NCBI GenBank assembly: GCA_946894095.1
Contig: OX335645.2
Coordinates: forward strand, 18,003,001-18,067,000
Direction: 5' to 3'
Length of the DNA stretch: 64,000 nt
Origin: Incurvaria masculella
Lineage: Eukaryota > Arthropoda > Insecta > Lepidoptera > Incurvariidae
In this document: one piece after another, positions 1 through 10,899 of the stretch
Layout of the letters: the number at the start of each line of letters is the position of its first letter
How positions within the stretch are numbered: position 1 is the stretch's first letter
Program-made: the position numbers and the translations under genes
Notes under the pieces: generated by a model
The model's database searches: none
Told to the model about the DNA's origin: nothing
Seen by the model: only the letters and a program-made list of their open reading frames with translations

Positions 1-810
1 TTTGCTGATGATACTAGCCTCTCAGTCGCTACTTGCAACAACCAAATACTAGAAAATAAGTGTATATCCATAATGGAAAATGTGTCTAGATGGTCCTCCA
101 TTAATGGAATTTCACTGAATAAAAATAAAACTGTAGTAGTGAATTTCTCTATCCGTAAAGATAAAGTTAATGTCAATCCCACTAATTCCAAAAGCACGAA
201 ATTTCTAGGTATACATATAGATGCCCAACTCAAATGGGATAGGCAGATAGATATTGTGTGCAAAAAGCTATCGTCTTGTTTATACGCTCTCAAGCAGATC
301 AAGCCATTAGTAGAAGAAAATATGCTCAAAATGATTTATTATGCCTATTTTCACGCGCAACTAACCTATGGTATTCTGGTTTGGGAAAACGCTGTGGAAA
401 TGATCAGAGTACTGAGGAAACAAAAGAGTGCCCTCCGAATATTACATGGAGTTAACAGAAAAGCATCGTGCAGACCGCTATTTTCTACATCTAGAATAAT
501 AACTGTAATAGGTCAATATATTCTTGAATGTTTAACTTATGTACACACACACATTGACGAGTTTTCCATTGCTTCACAGAAACACACATACAGAACTAGA
601 GCCAAAGATTCCAAATCGCTGTTATTACCCTTCAATAGATTACGTAAAGCCGATAGTCATGGAGATTTGACAAAAGTAAATATGTATAATCACATATCTC
701 CAGCAATCAGGTCTTTGGCTCCAGTTAAGTTCAAAAAAAGAATGAAATTTTTCTTAACCCAAAATGTTACATATTCCTTGCAAGAATATTTTGTAATGAC
801 AATTGCCTAA
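1..810 (+). mobile_element. LINE reverse transcriptase, C-terminal part (5' end outside window)
   Basis: The window opens inside a reverse transcriptase frame: the first four codons read FADD, the catalytic box C of non-LTR retrotransposons, and the frame stays open to the stop at 808-810. After it come the usual thumb-side landmarks TKFLGIHID and a YGILVWE segment. The start lies upstream of the window; an internal ATG at 73 is not the real start. The sequence after the stop (811 to about 1030) is AT-rich and probably the element's 3' untranslated tail. The layout fits the jockey/CR1-like clades; I cannot fix the clade. The open frame suggests a fairly young copy. Confidence 0.8.
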
Positions 811-1038
811 AGGCATCGCTTTTTTATCTATTTCTATTGTTTTCATTGATGTTGCTGTTGTTATTATTCCTATTATTATTAGTATTGTTTTATTGGTGAT
901 ATGTCTTTAGTTTCTACAGTGACTGAATTTATATTCTTAATGTATTTTTAATTACTTAATTTTATCATTTTATTGCTTTTTATGTTTTTGATGTGAACTT
1001 TTTGAAAATTTAATATTGTAATTGACTATTTCTATAGC

Positions 1039-1580
1039 ATGATGGATTTTTCCACCGATAATGCTCGCCGAAATAAAAACATTTTGATTTTATTTGATAA
1101 ATTGACAAATACTTGTTGTAACCTTAGAACCCTGTCTAAATGCTGTAGACTTGGATACCCTAAATCCTACTTTGGCTATTTCTACTCTGTCATGACCTAT
1201 GGCATTGAGTTCTGGGGTTCTTCAGGGGAAGCGGTTTCAACATTTAGACTACAAAAGACAGCAATTCGGATAATAACACACTCTAAATGGGACGCACACT
1301 GCACACCATTGTTTAAAAGTCTAAAATCGCATACTATGTATGTTGTGTATGTAAAGAGAACAATACTTTATGTGAGAAATTACTCAGAATTATATCATAT
1401 TTTTGAATACGGATTTTCGACAAGAAGAAAAATGTGATCCAACAAGCTGCACATGCTGCTGTTTGACATCAAAATTCAAGAAAGGTGTGCACTTAAATAG
1501 TATAAACATGTATAATAAGCTACCAAGAGACTTGCGAGAAGAAAATAACATAATATTTAAAAAGATTCCGACGAATTGAG
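1039..1580 (+). mobile_element. LINE reverse transcriptase C-terminal fragment, second element
   Basis: An open stretch to 1437 encodes a LINE C-terminal region: YSVMTYGIEFWGSS, then RLQKTAIRIITHSKW and a CTPLFKSL block, all typical of the region after the polymerase domain. Beyond the stop, the last conserved block (MYNKLPRDLRE, around 1507-1540) lies in another frame, so the copy is frameshifted. The catalytic part is absent. It belongs to a different element from the one at 1-810, because it repeats the same C-terminal region downstream. Confidence 0.7.
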
Positions 1581-1614
1581 AACCTCCTCCTTTTTTCGAA
1601 GTCGGTTAAAAAAG
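1571..1614 (+). repeat. Terminal fragment of the AACCGACTTCAAA foldback element
   Basis: This stretch matches the right end of the elements at 19193-19830 and 45163-45767: gacgaattgagaacc, then cctccttttt, then gaagtcggtt followed by A's. Only the terminus is present, joined directly to the LINE fragment on its left. Confidence 0.6.
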
Positions 1615-1865
1615 AAGTTAGGTACATGGCTGCTTGACAAAACTTTTTACGATTTTAATATTATTGTGTAAAACGACGAATTCACATGATTTGTATCAAT
1701 ATTATAATTGTGGACGGAACTTTATATATAACATATATAATTATTTTTTTTACGGTTTTTATTTTAGCTAGTACGTATTTAATTATTGTTTTTGATATAA
1801 TTTTTATTGAATTAAACATTTCAATTTCGAGTTAAAAAAAATAATGATAATTAACACATATAATG

Positions 1866-2030
1866 AACATATATAATTTCATAATTGTGGACGGAAAAAT
1901 ATGTTATGTAAACCCGTGAAGTTTTTTTGCGGGTTCTTCTTTACTGGGCTGATCGAATCCGCGGATCTTTGTGACGTAACTTTGTGTAGTTTGACTACCA
2001 AAAAGTTTAAATAAATGAAATGAAATAATC
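1866..2030 (+). repeat. LINE 3' tail repeat, copy 1
   Basis: Shared with 31130-31285 in the same orientation. Common landmarks are the GTGGACGGAAAA/ATGGACAGAAAA start, TTCTTCTTTACTG, GAATCCGCGGATCT, GTGTAGTTTGACTAC and a closing short A-rich GAAATGAAAT tail. Its position downstream of a LINE C-terminal fragment suggests a LINE 3' untranslated end. The sequence between 1615 and 1866 is AT-rich and carries nothing else I recognise. Confidence 0.55.
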
Positions 2031-2394
2031 TCTTCTACAAATGTAAGCTGTTAATATTGTATCGTAAATTCTATGATTTTACTTACTCTACTTTTTTTTT
2101 AATTTGATTTGATTCGATTTGAAACGTATTAGACAAACATGACAGAATTGTAGAGTAATATAATCAATATTGCAATGCGCTTTGAATGATCAGTGGTTTT
2201 TTTTAATCAGTGGCGAATACGGAACAATAAATCTGTTGTCGACTGCAACGGCCTTATATTTTACTTTCAACGTTATCCTCTCATTGACTCATGCAGTTGG
2301 CTTGCGTCACGAAAAAAAATAATCAGTGAATCTTACTGTAATTCCGATAGTAAAACCCGTCTTACAAAGTTAAAATAGAGCCAACTAATTAAAT

Positions 2395-2990
2395 TCCTAT
2401 CTGTATGAAAACTGTTTCTAGCTTTAGTATTTTTTCATTCTTATTTACATCTTATAATCACTGAAAAGGTCCTGTCCAATCTGTTAAAATTGCTTGACCT
2501 CTTGAAACTGGATAGTTGCACGCCTAATTTATAGTCAGCCGTAATTTTCAATCAGCAGGTCTATTCCTGGCATTCAGTAATCAGGAGTCCGGAAACCAGA
2601 GTCTAGAAAACCGCTTTTGTAGCGGCTTACAAAGCGATTTTCTTGACGAAAATATTCCGTAGCATTATTTTTAATCAATCAAGGTTTTCCGTAGAAAAAC
2701 TCGCTTTGAAAATCGCTATAAAAGCGGTTTTCTAGACTCAGGATTCCTGATTACTGAATGCCGGAATAGACCTGCATTTAATACAACCGTTTTAAAATCA
2801 TCTGATCTGTCTGTGTTATTTTCACCAAGCGGTACTGTACAATCGGTTACAAAAAAGGTTTCATATTAACTGTTTTGGCTCATTAATAGATTCTTACCCT
2901 AAGGCATTAATAGTAATGAGAAATACTTTGTGACTGAATTTTAACTGTGCTAAAACAGTAGACAGTTAAGAATTTCTTTCAGTGGTTGTG
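2395..2990 (+). repeat. Interspersed repeat R1, copy with nested foldback
   Basis: Shares ordered blocks with 23920-24320 (same orientation) and 12795-13135 (opposite): AGCTTTAGTATTTTTTC, GTTTTGGCTCATTAATAGAT, ATGAGAAATACTTT and a final TTCAGTG. A hairpin element (2555-2775) sits inside this copy but not inside the others. No coding capacity is visible, so it is probably a non-autonomous DNA element. Its exact ends are uncertain. Confidence 0.6.
2555..2775. mobile_element. Foldback (hairpin) MITE nested in R1
   Basis: A long inverted repeat: the left end gcaggtctattcctggcatt is mirrored by the right end (reverse complement gcaggtctattccggcatt). Inner arms repeat CTAGAAAACCGCTTTT on both sides. 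It is related to the hairpin at 9217-9351, which has the same TATTCCTGG end and AAAGCGGT inner motif. No coding capacity. Confidence 0.7.
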
Positions 2991-3519
2991 CTTACACCAA
3001 CCGATATTTCGACGCCTCGCTGGTAGCATTCTCCAAAGAAAGAAACCATGATACTTTAGTGTCGAATGGAACAAGAAACAATGAAAACACATGCCGTACT
3101 TAAACGCGTTACGGAAGATTTTATGCAGTAATGGTAAAATAGGCCTCGGGCAAACAACGTATATCTGGAAAATCGTAGATACCTTCATGGAATAAATCGG
3201 ATCTTACCGAAAATTTGAAGTTTAATGAAATCGGAAGATCGTCTGAGTAAAGGTACTAAAATGTATTGTATAACAATAAATCATCAAAGAAAATTTCAAA
3301 TCATCAAAGAATAATGATTCGTTGGATTTCGAGGACAACAACTATCGAAGCGATTATAAATATTTATTGAGAAGCTCCGGCGAGTATTTCACTGAGTTAT
3401 TTGCTTGTCTATCATATTGATAACTATATAACATCTTCATCGGAATCTTAGGAATCGATTTTAATGAGTAAATAATTACATGATTATATAGAATGGTTAA
3501 GGTGTTAATATCGATTGTT

Positions 3520-3805
3520 GTTGGAGTTCTATTTTTTATTTTTGGTCACGAATTCGAGGTGTTCCATTGTTCAGAATCCATGTAAAACTGTAGATACTGA
3601 TGGTAGGGTTAATCCCGCCCTGGAAGGTACTACCGCATCGGACAAGAAGTAAATCGAGGCAACAATTAATATGTCCGTGTTTTCCATCTTGTTCAATGTA
3701 GCCGTACTCATTAATGAAGGTCCTGCCTGGCAAAAAATGCCTACGGATATTCAGTGTGTCGGGCTGATATCATGACGGTGGGTATGTATTTGGTATTCAT
3801 GTAAC
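3520..3805 (+). mobile_element. SINE, tRNA-head type, degraded
   Basis: The middle and body of the shared SINE family are recognisable: GGTCACGAATTCGAGG, GTTCAGAATCCATGTAAAAC, GGTAGGGTTAATCCCGCCC, GTCCGTGTTTTCCATC, AATGTAGCCGT and a GGTATTCATG end. The region before GTTCAGAATCC matches the tRNA-headed copies rather than the 5S-headed ones; the tRNA box itself is lost. Sequence 2991-3519 shows nothing recognised. Confidence 0.65.
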
Positions 3806-4295
3806 ATTCGTCGTCGTTCAACGTAGTCCTTGATACTTTCACGGTTCTCTGTAGCCGTCGCGACAAAATGGAATTGAACGTATCTGTTGGTTTCGACAAA
3901 TCGAATGCAACAGGACGTGCGAGATCAAGCACACAGACCCAGAAGTGAGAGAATCGGATGATTTTCGGTAAGAGACCAGTTTTTTCGCTAAAGGAAAATA
4001 AATATGAAGTGTGTGTTGTCTGAAGCCGGCGCTCGGAAGACATAAAATAAAGAAGATAAATCGAGGCGTGCGTGAAAAATATTTTGCGATATCCGAAGAT
4101 ACGGGAGGAATTTCCAATAAGTCAGGTTATGGCTTTCGGCATTCAATAGAACTTGTTTATTTGATAGCAGACGCTTTACCCTCGAGGCCTTACTTAAGGC
4201 ACACCGCTTGGACGGTGTGGTATTCATATTATTTTGCTGAAAAGCAACAAAATCTGTTAGAAATGGATTTTTTGGGGAAATATTAATTAAAACCT

Positions 4296-4410
4296 TACTT
4301 ATTTATTTATTTATATAAATTTATTGCACTAAAAAAAACTCGGAAGAAAGGTACAACTAAATGCCGGAGGCATTTTCTACCAGTCTACCTTTGGGTATCG
4401 TGAGCAGTAG
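4296..4410 (-). mobile_element. LINE 3' end, minus orientation
   Basis: A TTTATTTATTTATATAAA run followed by TTTATTGCAC and, further on, ATGCCGGAGGCATTTTC and ACCAGTCTACC reads, in reverse, like a lepidopteran LINE 3' untranslated end finishing in an (AAAT)n tail. No coding part remains. Sequence 3806-4295 is unassigned; short overlapping frames there have no recognised motif. Confidence 0.45.
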
Positions 4411-4719
4411 TGCGAGTAGTAACGATGAATAAATAGCTTTAAAGGAAACATAATTCCTACACAATATACAACAACTTGTGTATACGAATAATTTTAATTT
4501 CGACTCATGGCGTTAGGGTTCGATAGAAAAGACTCAACGTACGGAATAACTTTTTGATAAAACTTTTTTTATTGATGTCTCGTAGTCTTCGAAAAAGTAA
4601 CAGCTTGAACGCCCTGTCTCAGTTACATGAAATACTTAATGCCCAAATAGATTATATGTATAGGTTAGGTTATGGCTAAAGCCAAGGAAGTGATCTTTAT
4701 CCATTTTAGCAGCAAGTGA

Positions 4720-4818
4720 AAACTGAAAAACATTACGTGCGACTACTTTCACAGTTTACATTCAGTCATTTATGGTAAAGTATTTCTCATTACTATCCAT
4801 GTATTACGATAATAGTAT
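4720..4818 (-). repeat. Repeat R1 terminal fragment
   Basis: Matches one end of R1 in reverse: ACTGAAAAACATTACGTGC, ATTCAGTCATTTATGGTAAA, GTATTTCTCATTACTATC. A short stretch just right of it (about 4838-4900) resembles the end of the Helitron-like element at 43668 (GCTCGGGTCAATGTCGTTT). Confidence 0.5.
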
Positions 4819-5099
4819 CTATGTACTGAGGTACACGGTTACGCTCGGGTCAATGTCGTTTGGACTGATGTCAGGCTGTAACCCAAAGTGCTGGTCCAAA
4901 AGGCTAGTCGACACTACTTTACGAACACATAAGACAATGTATCTACCTAAAAAAAATTATCAAATCCGTTAAGCTTATGTGGCATGATTGAATAAGAAAA
5001 CATCCAAATATTAGCATTCATAAATTCAGAGGAAGGATTGTACATGAATATATTGCAAAACATTAGGGCCAATTACTTCCAATTTTTTTAAAAGCATTT

Positions 5100-5335
5100 G
5101 CCGCCGGGACCATCCTGCACTGGCACTACTACATTGCCATGGATGGAAAACACGGACATTTTTATTGCCGCTTCGACCATATTTCATTCAGCACGATGGT
5201 ACGTAACAACTCAGGCGGGATTAACCCTACCACCTTGTTAGTAAGAAACGGGACCTAAATATTTACTTGGAATCTGTACCACCCGTATCACCCATCCAAA
5301 ACCCGACCGCACCCTTAGATCCTATACGTAGATGT
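5100..5335 (-). mobile_element. SINE, 5S-head type b, degraded
   Basis: Read on the minus strand, this holds TTTTGGATGGGTGATAC (the 5S box C side), GGTGGTAGGGTTAATCCCGCC, then CGAAGCGGCAATAAAAATG and GTCCGTGTTTTCCATCC. The head resembles 18237-18600 and 54090-54378 more than the full 5S heads. The tail beyond the AATGTAG block is mutated. Between 5336 and 5720 there are short runs that repeat GTTCTCAAGTTATAAGCAT-like phrases, but no assigned feature. Confidence 0.55.
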
Positions 5336-5719
5336 AATCCACATATTAATCGAGTGAGTAGTTTGCAAGTTATGAGCCTTTAACCCCTCTCGTAATTTAG
5401 AGTGATGTACTCTGCCTATTTCCATGGTGCATGCAGGAGGACTCCACTTATTGTTTTGTTATAAATATTTAACCCCCTCTTCTCACTCTTCTGGTAAGCT
5501 AGCGTGATGTTTTGTAGCCTATAAGTAACGCGAAGATAAAGCTAGACTTACTGCATCTAAATCGTGTGATTGGTTCTCAAGTTATAAGCATTTCATACGA
5601 CTGGTCACCTCTCTGGTAATATAGCGTGATGCTAAGTAGCCCTAAAATTGCCGAGTAAAATCGAGCCATACGTAGCTCTAAATATATAGCATCAACACAG
5701 CACAGAATAAGTAATGGCT

Positions 5720-7035
5720 ATTGGTTCAATTTTCGTTTATTGTCATAGCTTTTTTGTTTTTTCTGATAGAGATAGATGCTGTGGCGAGGTATCAACAAAT
5801 GTATCTCCATCAAGCCAAAGAAAGAATTAATTCCTATCCATCTTAATGACCCTTTCACTATAAATAAACACTTTTTAAAACTTCCCCCAACAAAAAATAT
5901 TGAATCTCCAACTGTATTTTTTTTCGTAAATAGTATATTCCTTCCTAACATAAATAAATTTAGTTTCCAATACGTAGACCAGGAAACCGTTCTAAAATCT
6001 GTACAATCAATTAAAACAAGCTCCGAAGGCACGGATGGAATTACTAAACAAATGATAGACATGACACTTCCCTACTCCCTCGCACCTATGTATCACTCAC
6101 ATAATTAACAGTTGCATTGAAACAGGATCATACCCAAAACAGTGGAAAACAGCAATCGTCACACCCATACCTAAAATAAAGCAAGTAAAAGATTTTAAAG
6201 ATCTTCGGCCAATCAGTATATTACCAACATTTTCAAAAATATTAGAAAAAATTATGACCTCCCAACTTACAACACACCTTCATGAAAATAACATTATACC
6301 AGACAACCAATCGGGTTTCCGAGCGGGTCACAGCACGACTACTGCACTCCTCCAAGTTACTGACGATGCGCTCAGCGCAGCTGATGGAGGAAAACTAACC
6401 TTTTTAGTTTTGTTGGACTTTACAAGATCGTTCGATTGTCTAGACCATGGGTTACTTCTCGCAAAACTATCCTACTACAGCTTATCTGCAGATGCACTAC
6501 GCCTTTTAAGTATTTTTTTAGTTAACAGGTAGCAAAAAGTGAAGTGTACAAGCGCAGATGGAAACCTCTTATTCTCGAGTAGTGAACATGTCCCTCGCGG
6601 TTGTCCCCAGGGGTCATCTATGTCACCTGTGCTATACACTGCTTTCACTGCTGATTTTCCACTATGCCTAAAATATATGAGATGTGTACTGTTTGCGGAT
6701 GATTCACAGCTGTCCCATTCGTTTTACCCTAGCGAAATTCTTGAAGCTGTTAATAATATTAATATTGATTTGGAGAGTGTTTGGCAGTGGTCAACGAGAA
6801 AGGCTAGCGTTAAATCCCCAGAAGTCCTTGGTATTGGTCAAAAAAAAGACTGTAACAAGGGTGCTGTCTAGTAACCCCCTAATTATGATGAATGGAATAG
6901 TTCTGCCCATCGTGGAAACTGCGCGAAACCTTGGTCTCAAGATGGACAGTCAACTCCGGTATGGAGAAAATATTACGGAAAAGGTTGGAAGATCGTTCGG
7001 TAAACTTAAAAGCTTATACAAAATACGACAAAAAA
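5720..7035 (+). mobile_element. LINE reverse transcriptase, broken by frameshifts and a stop
   Basis: A nearly complete reverse transcriptase domain in pieces. In order: a start-side region SSEGTDGITKQM (near 6020), then RPISILPTFSKILEK (about 6209-6250), NQSGFRAGHSTTTALL (6308), motif A LLDFTRSFD (6413), motif B GCPQGSSMSPVLYT (6599) and catalytic FADDSQL (6692), then LALNPQKS and LGLKMDSQLRYG on the thumb side. A frameshift lies near 6095, a stop codon at 6530-6532 and another frameshift near 6800, so no active enzyme can be made. Motif A has RSFD where KAFD is common. The right end is cut by a SINE at 7036. It is a jockey/CR1-like LINE; the clade is not certain. Confidence 0.8.
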
Positions 7036-7219
7036 CGGGCGGGATTAACCCTACCACCTAGTAAGGAAGGGGACCTACAGTTTAACGTGGAATCCGAACC
7101 ACGGCCAGCCTCTCTCAACGGTCGAATGGTCACCTCTCCAAGACCAGAGCGGACCCAGCGTTGCTTAACTTCGGAGAGCGATCGCCGAAGTGTCGCGCCA
7201 CTGGGCCACTGAGGCTGAC
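7036..7219 (-). mobile_element. SINE, 5S-head type a, lacking the body
   Basis: On the minus strand it begins GTCAGCCTCAGTGGCCCAGT and runs through CCGAAGTTAAGCAACGCTGG (5S box A) to the conserved GGTAGGGTTAATCCCGCCCG, where it stops. The body present in full copies is missing, so this copy is 3' truncated, unusual for SINEs, and joins LINE sequence directly. In place of GGATGGGTGACC it carries the variant TTGGAGAGGTGACC. Confidence 0.85.
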
Positions 7220-9216
7220 AAAAATAGCAATAAGAAGATCGTCCTCTTTATCTATTAGACGAACGTATGTTTGGTTCCATTTTAATTAACATAGCTAAAA
7301 AACACTTGGCGAAAATTTTAATAATGGGATACGCTGCTCGCTAGTTCTTAAGTAATCTCAAATCTAGAGGGGTCCCCTATCTGAAACAACAACATATTTA
7401 TATCTACGTAATCTTCACATGTAGAATAATTAGTAAAATATTATATGTAAGTGCCAAAACACTCTTCAATACCAAACGTATGGTAAAAAAAATTAAAAGA
7501 TAATTAGGAACGCAATAGAACTTTTTAACCATTAAAGCCACTTTTTAGCCATCATTATATATTGAAATTGTAAGGATTTCGGGGAAGATAATTTGTCAAA
7601 TTATAAAGTAGATGCGTTGGGCTACAAGATTTTATTATCGACTTTTCATATAATGGCGTCACATATATTTCGTTGAACAACTAACGAGCCTTCTAAATCA
7701 CTTTGAACAGTTACGAAAAATTGTATATTACGATTCGGAAGTGTAAACCAAGTAAATTAAACAATATAGATAAGTTATATTGTTAAATTTAGCCTGACTT
7801 AAAATCTAATTACAGTTCAAGATTTAAGCTTCCACGTTGTATCAACTGAGCCTACGCCTGAAGTTGAAGGTGCTTTATCAGACGTTCACAACTTCGCTAA
7901 CGATACTTCAGTGTAAGTTGTCGAAACTCTCTTGAAACTTCGATCATGTTTATTTTGGTATTGGAGACGCGAATAATTAAATCTGCACCTTTCATTGAGA
8001 TAGGGGTATGTTTGCACTGTTTGTGACAAAGGATATTGCAAAGTTTGTATGGGTTAGAAAATCGTCACTAATGTAAGTGTTTTCGGATCAAACTACCACA
8101 GTTAAATTGTTTTGACTAAGATGAATCCGAATTGATACATTTACGTCACTGTAAACTCATAGAAACGTCAGCAGATGCATCTAAAGTCTCAGTGATGCAT
8201 TTACTGAAGTGATTACTATTTTCGCAATTGGAACAAGAATCTTGATTCGTGCAGCGTGCTGGGCGTCGCTTCTTGAGCCAGAGGTTTCTGGTTCACGCTG
8301 CATCGAGTTTCAGTTTTTTTTTATTTTAATCGGTTGCCGGCTATTCTTAGATTTTCTACCTCATTTTGGTGAGCACACCACCGTAGAGAGTTATTCAGAA
8401 GGAAAAAAAAAAACACTTCGCTAGTTCAAGCACTTCGAATCGAAGTCACATGAAATAATTATGTGAACTGAGATATTTATTTGAGAATAGAGAAAAAAAT
8501 ATGGTAACGTGCTTATTTTGCCTCCAGAATCCTCAGCATCGTGTGTATTCAAAATTTGGGAAAATCTAAAGGAAATATCTTGGTGTCTCGGGATAAAATA
8601 CTCATATGGTTTTATTTACGGCTGTGTCTAGTTTTCTCCATGTACAAAGTCGAATTTTTGAAATAAAATATATGCGGTCAACTATCTTAAAAGCAATTTG
8701 AGAAAACAAACACACCATATTATAACTATTATGAAATAGATGGCGCTGTGCATCGGATCATTATTTTAGCTAAAATATATAATATTTATCAACGCATTTA
8801 TGAAAATAAATATAATGGTTTTGGTAGTGTCGCAAAATACCTAATTGCAAAACATAATTATAGTAAGAAATGACGAACATTTCTATGATCGTAAATTGTT
8901 GAAATATCTGATAACAGATGGCCCTACTTTTTCTGATTTGGAACTAATTGTTCAACGTCTATTTCGATCAAATTACATTAGCCGGAGTTATCATGAAAGT
9001 TGAAATATTTGAAGCGTCAAATCATTAAAAATAACTATCGATGGTTTCGAATACTATCGATAAAATTCTGTTCCTCAAAAAAGTTGACCTCCGGTTGGAT
9101 ATCTCCTTTGTAATTTGACAACGCTTTTTTGATAAGTCATAGCCCAGTAATCAGCATTGACTTATAATCAGGCATTTTCAGCCTGGATCCTGACTAGTTG
9201 AAATAAGAAAAGCTCG
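7220..9216. other. Unassigned intergenic DNA
   Basis: AT-rich sequence without a recognised gene or repeat. Around 8240-8310 a short CTTGAGCCAGAGG...GGTTCACGCTGCATC passage faintly resembles a tRNA-derived SINE head, too weak to call. Confidence 0.4.
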
Positions 9217-9351
9217 ATCCTCTGCAGGCCTATTCCTGGAATCCTGAGTTCAGGAAACCGCTTTTATTCGAGGTCGGTGTAAAAGCGGTATTCTAGAATC
9301 AGGATTCCTGATTCCTGATTACGGAATTCCAGGAATAGGGCTGCAGAGGAT
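9217..9351. mobile_element. Foldback MITE
   Basis: Inverted repeat of about 135 bp. The left end TCCTCTGCAGGCCTATTCC is mirrored at the right (reverse complement TCCTCTGCAGCCCTATTCC), with inner arms around CCGCTTTTA. Related to 2555-2775. It abuts the RTE tail on its right. Confidence 0.7.
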
Positions 9352-9425
9352 AGTCAGTCAGTCAGTCAGTCAGCGTGTTTGCGTTCACTGCTGGACATAC
9401 GCCTCTCCAGCGTAGAGGTCCACAG
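9352..9425 (-). mobile_element. RTE-type LINE 3' end with (TGAC)n tail
   Basis: On the minus strand it reads GEAYVQQ followed by a stop, then (CTGA)n repeats at 9352-9374. The same C-terminal words and TGACTGAC end occur at 30912-31072. Only the very end of the element is kept. Confidence 0.65.
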
Positions 9426-10329
9426 CATAGCAGTCCATCGCAGAGGATAGATATATTCCTATTCCAACCACTTGTACCAGCGCAACAAAAATCGATGATT
9501 GACTCGTGACTTGTATGAAGGTGTCTTAGTTTATTTGTTCGTTTAAATTTATTATTTTTACTCTTTACGTATTATTTTAATGTTTGAGATTTAAAAAAAT
9601 ATAATTGGCTCCATCTATCGTTTAGTCGTACACTAGTCAATATTTTGGATGCTGTTATTAAAAGTATACTATACCAACTATTAATATAATATGTAATTGA
9701 TCTTTCGTAGTAAATACATTGTTTGCTCATAATTTGTACTGTTGATGTGATGTAGGAAATATTAATTTATTTGTAGGAACTGATATCTTTAAGAAGTGTT
9801 GAAAAACTGCGAAGGTTTTTCATAAGCTGTCGGCGGTCCCTGGCGACAAAAGGAACGGAGGGGGCGGCGTCTGTAATGACGTCACGTACTGCGCCGCCTC
9901 TCCTTCGTCACGCGTTGCTTACGTGAAACTCTTGTGGAGTGTAAGTTATTCACTTGGAAGCTCGCTCTGAAAACGTAGCTCAAGTATTTTATCACAGGTT
10001 TCTGAGCGTGATTTTGACAATTTCAAATTATTTTTGGCTCGATTGTTGATTTTATTCCATTTATAGTCTTCAATAAATGGTAACGTGAAGTTATTCGGTG
10101 TGACGTCTCCGGAACCTCGCACTGTCGTTTTCAGAGTGGGCGGACTAACTTTAGTAACTTTAAATTTACTTAAGCGCGGAATATTGCCGGACTAAACCGG
10201 TTTGCGCATGGTTAGTCCGGTGTTAATCCCGTACTAAGTTTTGACAAGATCACTCTGAATACGACTGGCAGAGTTTAAAGCGAGCAAGAAACATCACAAA
10301 TGCTTTCAGCGAAGCGAACACCTAACTGC
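9426..10329. other. Unassigned; GC-rich patch with a CRE-like palindrome
   Basis: No gene is recognised. Around 9855-9915 the DNA is GC-rich and contains TGACGTCA, the consensus of CREB/ATF binding sites. About 10183-10222 has a small inverted pair (CCGGACTAA / TTAGTCCGG). Whether any of it is regulatory is unknown. Confidence 0.35.
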
Positions 10330-10520
10330 AGCGCCGTCCTTCTAAAATCCTGCGGATTGAGAACCATATTAGGATCGACCTGACGCAGAACCTGAACTTC
10401 GGGCGCCGTATCGAGGATGAAGCCAAACTTGCTTAAAAAATGCTGGGAGTTTTCAACGGGGTGGGTTCCTTGAAATTTGACGCCGGACCGAAATCGGCTC
10501 CTCTATAAATCGAAGATAAG
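10330..10520 (+). mobile_element. LINE relic, thumb-side region
   Basis: A reading frame gives LNFGRRIEDEAKLA, a stop, then KMLGVFNGV. This resembles the block after the polymerase domain of insect LINEs (LGVDIS...AKLASKKLGVL...). It is short and broken; sequence to about 10900 may be further decayed element but I cannot align it by eye. Confidence 0.4.
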
Positions 10521-10899
10521 GTCTTGCATAAGTGGAGTTTGAGTAGTGACGATCCTGAGTGTGTGGAACTAAGAATGTTTAGCTCTCCAACTCCGAAGGA
10601 ATGTATAGGGTTTATTTCTGTATACGACGGAGAATATTTTTTTAACGGGTTGGACCCCTAGTGGAACCCTATCCCTCCGTCCCCATTCTACCATTGCTTA
10701 AAGTGCCACGAGCAGGGAATGCGCCGCATTCCTTCTTTAAGAAACAACCGATCCTTTAGTTGTGTGTCGCCCGGGTACTGACGCATTGGGTGATAAATTG
10801 GTCCAAGTAGAACTAAAAATGTTCGTTCCATCCCGTTCACTTTTCATCCTAAATCTTGGGGGAATTCTGTGCGTGGGCTTGAATTCATCATCATCCAAG

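Noticed and set aside
9875..9889. 15-bp identity AATGACGTCACGTAC with 52950-52964
   Set aside because: In a 64-kb window a few chance 15-mer matches are expected; both sites contain the palindromic CRE core and nothing else aligns.
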